Below are positions 61,587 to 64,000 of a DNA stretch of 64,000 nucleotides, in pieces. Source of the DNA: an uncultured Collinsella sp. (lineage in GTDB: Bacteria > Actinomycetota > Coriobacteriia > Coriobacteriales > Coriobacteriaceae); NCBI GenBank assembly GCA_902497025.1, contig CABVDJ010000002.1:1-64000 (forward strand), written 5' to 3'. A program made the position numbers and the translations under genes. The notes below the pieces were generated by a model. The model made no database searches. It saw only the letters and a program-made list of their open reading frames with translations, and had not been told where the DNA came from. The first letter of the stretch is position 1, and every line of letters begins with the position of its first letter.

Positions 61587-62897
61587 ATGAGCCAGTTCAT
61601 CAACAACCCCGAGCACACCTTTGGTTTCGACACCCTGCAGCTGCACGTTGGCCAGGAGAGCGCCGATCCTGCATCCGACTCCCGTGCCGTGCCTATCTAC
61701 CAGACCACGAGCTATGTCTTCCGCAACTCCCAGCACGCCGCTGACCGCTTTGGTCTTGCCGACGCCGGTAACATCTACGGCCGTCTGACCAACTCCACCC
61801 AGGGCGTCTTCGAGGACCGTATCGCCGCGCTCGAGGGCGGCGTGGCGGGTCTTGCCGTCGCCTCCGGTGCTGCTGCTATCACCTATACCCTGCAGGCTCT
61901 TGCCCAGGCCGGTGACCACGTGGTGGCTCAGAAGACCATCTACGGCGGTTCCTACAACCTGCTGGAGCATACGCTCTCCCAGTTTGGCGTCGAGACCACG
62001 TTTGTCGATGCCCATAACCTGGAAGAGGTTGAGGGCGCCATCAAGGACAACACCACGGTCATCTATCTCGAGACGCTCGGCAACCCCAACTCCGACATCC
62101 CCAACATCGACGCCATCTCCGAGATCGCCAAGAAGCACGGTCTGCCGGTTGTCGTCGACAACACCTTCGGCACCCCGTATCTGTTCCGTCCGCTGGAGCA
62201 TGGTGCCAACATCGTCGTCCACTCCGCAACCAAGTTCATCGGCGGCCACGGTACCTCGCTGGGCGGTGTGATCGTCGACGGCGGTAACTTCGATTGGAAG
62301 GCGAGCGGAAAGTACGCCCAGATCGCCGAGCCCAACCCCTCCTACCACGGTGTTTCGTTTGCCGAGGCTGCTGGTCCCGCCGCCTTCGCGACCTATGTCC
62401 GCGCTATCCTGCTGCGTGACGAGGGCGCCTGCATCAGCCCGTTCAACGCCTGGGTCCTGCTCCAGGGCACCGAGACTCTGTCGCTGCGCGTTGACCGCCA
62501 TGTCGAGAACACCAAGAAGGTCGTTGAGTTCCTGGCTGGTGACAGCCACGTCGCCAAGGTGAACCACCCGAGCCTGCCCGAGCACCCCGATCACGAGCTC
62601 TATCAGAAGTACTTCCCCCGTGGCGGCGCCTCGATCTTCACCTTCGAGATCAAGGGCGGCCAGGAGGCAGCTTGGAAGTTCATCGACCACCTGCAGGTTT
62701 TCTCGCTGCTTGCCAACGTGGCCGACGTCAAGTCGCTCGTCGTGCACCCGGCTACCACCACGCACTCCCAGCTCTCTGCCGAGGAGCTCGCCGAGCAGAA
62801 CATCACGCCCTCCACGATCCGTCTTTCCATCGGTACCGAGAACGCCGAGGATATCATTTGGGATCTGAAGCAGGCCTTCGCCGCGCTGGACGAGTAA
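61587..62897 (+). CDS. metY: O-acetylhomoserine aminocarboxypropyltransferase (sulfhydrylase)
   Basis: A 436-aa PLP enzyme of the Cys/Met metabolism family that makes homocysteine directly from O-acetylhomoserine and sulfide. NIYGRLTNSTQGVFEDRIAALEGG near residue 60, VDNTFGTPYLFRPLEHGANIVVHS and the PLP Lys in SATKFIGGHG are diagnostic. The N-terminus FGFDTLQLHVGQ and length match the MetY group; MetB-type enzymes are about 380-400 aa. Start follows AAGGAGA. A strong terminator follows. Confidence 0.93.
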   Translation: MSQFINNPEHTFGFDTLQLHVGQESADPASDSRAVPIYQTTSYVFRNSQHAADRFGLADAGNIYGRLTNSTQGVFEDRIAALEGGVAGLAVASGAAAITYTLQALAQAGDHVVAQKTIYGGSYNLLEHTLSQFGVETTFVDAHNLEEVEGAIKDNTTVIYLETLGNPNSDIPNIDAISEIAKKHGLPVVVDNTFGTPYLFRPLEHGANIVVHSATKFIGGHGTSLGGVIVDGGNFDWKASGKYAQIAEPNPSYHGVSFAEAAGPAAFATYVRAILLRDEGACISPFNAWVLLQGTETLSLRVDRHVENTKKVVEFLAGDSHVAKVNHPSLPEHPDHELYQKYFPRGGASIFTFEIKGGQEAAWKFIDHLQVFSLLANVADVKSLVVHPATTTHSQLSAEELAEQNITPSTIRLSIGTENAEDIIWDLKQAFAALDE

Positions 62898-63209
62898 GGC
62901 GACTTGTGCAAGGACCCCTTGCGACTCGATAGGTATAACTGCATAAAATGCCTGCTCAAGGTGCCTGTGCGAACAATGGTTGCACAGGCACCTTTTTTGC
63001 ATAGAGAGGGTGCAAAAACAGGGTTTTCGCCACGCTTTATGCATTCGAGTTGTGGAAAACTCCTGTTGAGAGGATGTGAGTTTTACGCAATTGACGTGCG
63101 CCTTTTGAGTAAAACCGCAGGTCGCGATTTGCTCGGGGTACTATGCAGCGCGATCGAATCACACGCAGCTCAAACGCAGCAAAAACGCACTACGGAGGTT
63201 TCCAGCTAC
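62898..63209 (+). other. Intergenic region before the secreted protein
   Basis: 312 bp. It holds the metY terminator, an overlapping small hairpin TTTTGCA/TGCAAAA (62996-63018) and about 190 bp with no confident promoter. CGGAGG stands 14 bp before the next start. Confidence 0.5.
62959..62998 (+). terminator. Terminator of metY
   Basis: A perfect 12-bp stem AGGTGCCTGTGC / GCACAGGCACCT followed by a run of T residues. Confidence 0.92.
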
Positions 63210-63986
63210 ATGAGGATCGATTCACGAAAACCGAAGGCCGCCGCCCTTTCTGCCGCGCTTGCCGTGGCGCTTTTGGTGGGTGCCGGCGTAACCGAGGCCC
63301 ACGCGGCGACGCTGTCCGACGCGGTTGGGTCCACGCCCTCCGAGACCACGTTGATGCAGCCCGTCGATTATCGCGGCGACGGTTTTGGCTCCATGCAGGA
63401 GTGGAACGCCTCCATGGGGGCCAAGCGCGATTCCCTAGAGGTTCGCGCCCAGATTATCATGAACATGTACGGTGACTATGCCACCGATGACGAGCGCGCT
63501 GTACTGCAGGGTTGCATCGACGGTGCGGGCAGTCTTTTGACGATGGAGGAGGTCGACGCGAAGTCGGCCGAGCTCGACGAGCTTCGCTCCGCGCTCGAGG
63601 ATGCTAAGCGCGAGGCGCTCGAGGCTGCGGCCGCCGAAGCCGAGGCCGCTGAGGCCGTTCAGGCTTCGTATTACAACGCCGGCTCCGGTTCGTCTTACGC
63701 GCCTGCTGCGTATTACGCGAACGGCTCGGGCCTGACGCGCTCGAGCGGCGTCAATAACTATAACGGCCGCCGTGAGACCTATTACAGCAGCAACGTGTTG
63801 TATCACCACCGCACGGGCGAGTGGACTCAGGATTCCGAGGGCTTTTGGCGCGATTCCGATGGTTACTATGTCGTGGCCGCGGGCGATAAGGCTCAGGGCT
63901 CCACGTTTACCGGTTCCAAGGGCGAGTGCAAGGTCTATGACTCCGGCTGCGCTGCCGGAACCACCGACTACTATACCGGTTGGTAA
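63210..63986 (+). CDS. Secreted protein of unknown function
   Basis: A 258-aa exported protein. The signal peptide (basic RIDSRKPK, then a hydrophobic Ala/Leu/Val core, cleavage likely after AHA near residue 31) is clear. A helical region rich in Ala and Glu (about 110-150, DELRSALEDAKREALEAA) suggests a coiled coil. A Gly/Ser/Tyr/Asn-rich stretch follows, and the last 50 residues are aromatic with two Cys (GECKVYDSGCAAG), perhaps a disulfide. I do not recognise a family. ATG 63210 is used because CGGAGG precedes it. Confidence 0.75.
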   Translation: MRIDSRKPKAAALSAALAVALLVGAGVTEAHAATLSDAVGSTPSETTLMQPVDYRGDGFGSMQEWNASMGAKRDSLEVRAQIIMNMYGDYATDDERAVLQGCIDGAGSLLTMEEVDAKSAELDELRSALEDAKREALEAAAAEAEAAEAVQASYYNAGSGSSYAPAAYYANGSGLTRSSGVNNYNGRRETYYSSNVLYHHRTGEWTQDSEGFWRDSDGYYVVAAGDKAQGSTFTGSKGECKVYDSGCAAGTTDYYTGW

Positions 63987-64000
63987 TCTGTCATAAGCCA

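Overview
The window looks like a chromosomal segment of a Coriobacteriia gut actinobacterium, most likely Collinsella. This is an inference from the high-GC third codon positions, actinobacterial synteny (uvrC, rapZ, whiA, gap, pgk, tpiA, secG in one stretch), strictly anaerobic ribonucleotide reduction (nrdDG) and many peptide-type ABC transporter genes. No prophage, IS element or CRISPR array was found. Coding density is high. The unusual material is concentrated in a few intergenic regions.

Layout. 1-17 kb: coaE, a lytic transglycosylase and uvrB; a leftward group of two flavoproteins, an Mrp ATPase and an LtaS-like sulfatase; then uvrA (split by an out-of-frame lesion), ybaK, murJ and uvrC, so all three UvrABC nuclease genes lie here. 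17-28 kb: a sialic acid module: a structured leader, an Opp-family ABC importer (lipoprotein, permease, permease-ATPase fusion, ATPase), an AXE1-type esterase, a paralogue that has lost its catalytic serine, a nanA-like aldolase, a ROK kinase and nanE. It sits between uvrC and rapZ. 28-35 kb: rapZ, whiA, then the lower glycolytic genes gap, pgk, tpiA, gpmI, and secG. 35-41 kb: a second, canonical five-gene oligopeptide importer. 41-48 kb: a 580-bp block of nested palindromes, tRNA-Leu, a PAS/GAF/PP2C phosphatase with a STAS-HATPase fusion (a partner-switching pair), tRNA-Gly/Cys/Gly, a tRNA remnant, a GH13 glucosidase, tRNA-Gly and tRNA-Val. 48-54 kb: nrdD behind two NrdR-like boxes, long palindromes, nrdG, then folE, an HD-domain gene and folB. 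54-64 kb: a YgjP-type metalloprotein, a membrane dipeptidase, an FKBP isomerase next to a UreE-like protein, a Cof phosphatase, a Fur-family regulator, an acylphosphatase, a Gfo/Idh oxidoreductase, rnhA, and a LysR gene divergent from an O-acetylhomoserine sulfhydrylase whose leader carries a short cysteine-containing peptide. A secreted protein of unknown function closes the window.

Most notable points: (1) a family of 85-140-bp nested palindromes with common architecture but different stems, two of which share the same apical word; (2) a tandem active and dead esterase pair inside the sialic acid operon; (3) the out-of-frame loss of about 28 bp that splits uvrA between its two ATPase modules and leaves an ATGA overlap; (4) the STAS-HATPase fusion; (5) the likely attenuator peptide upstream of the sulfhydrylase; (6) a palindromic upstream element shared by three tRNA promoters. 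All functional calls come from reading motifs and context; no database search was possible.
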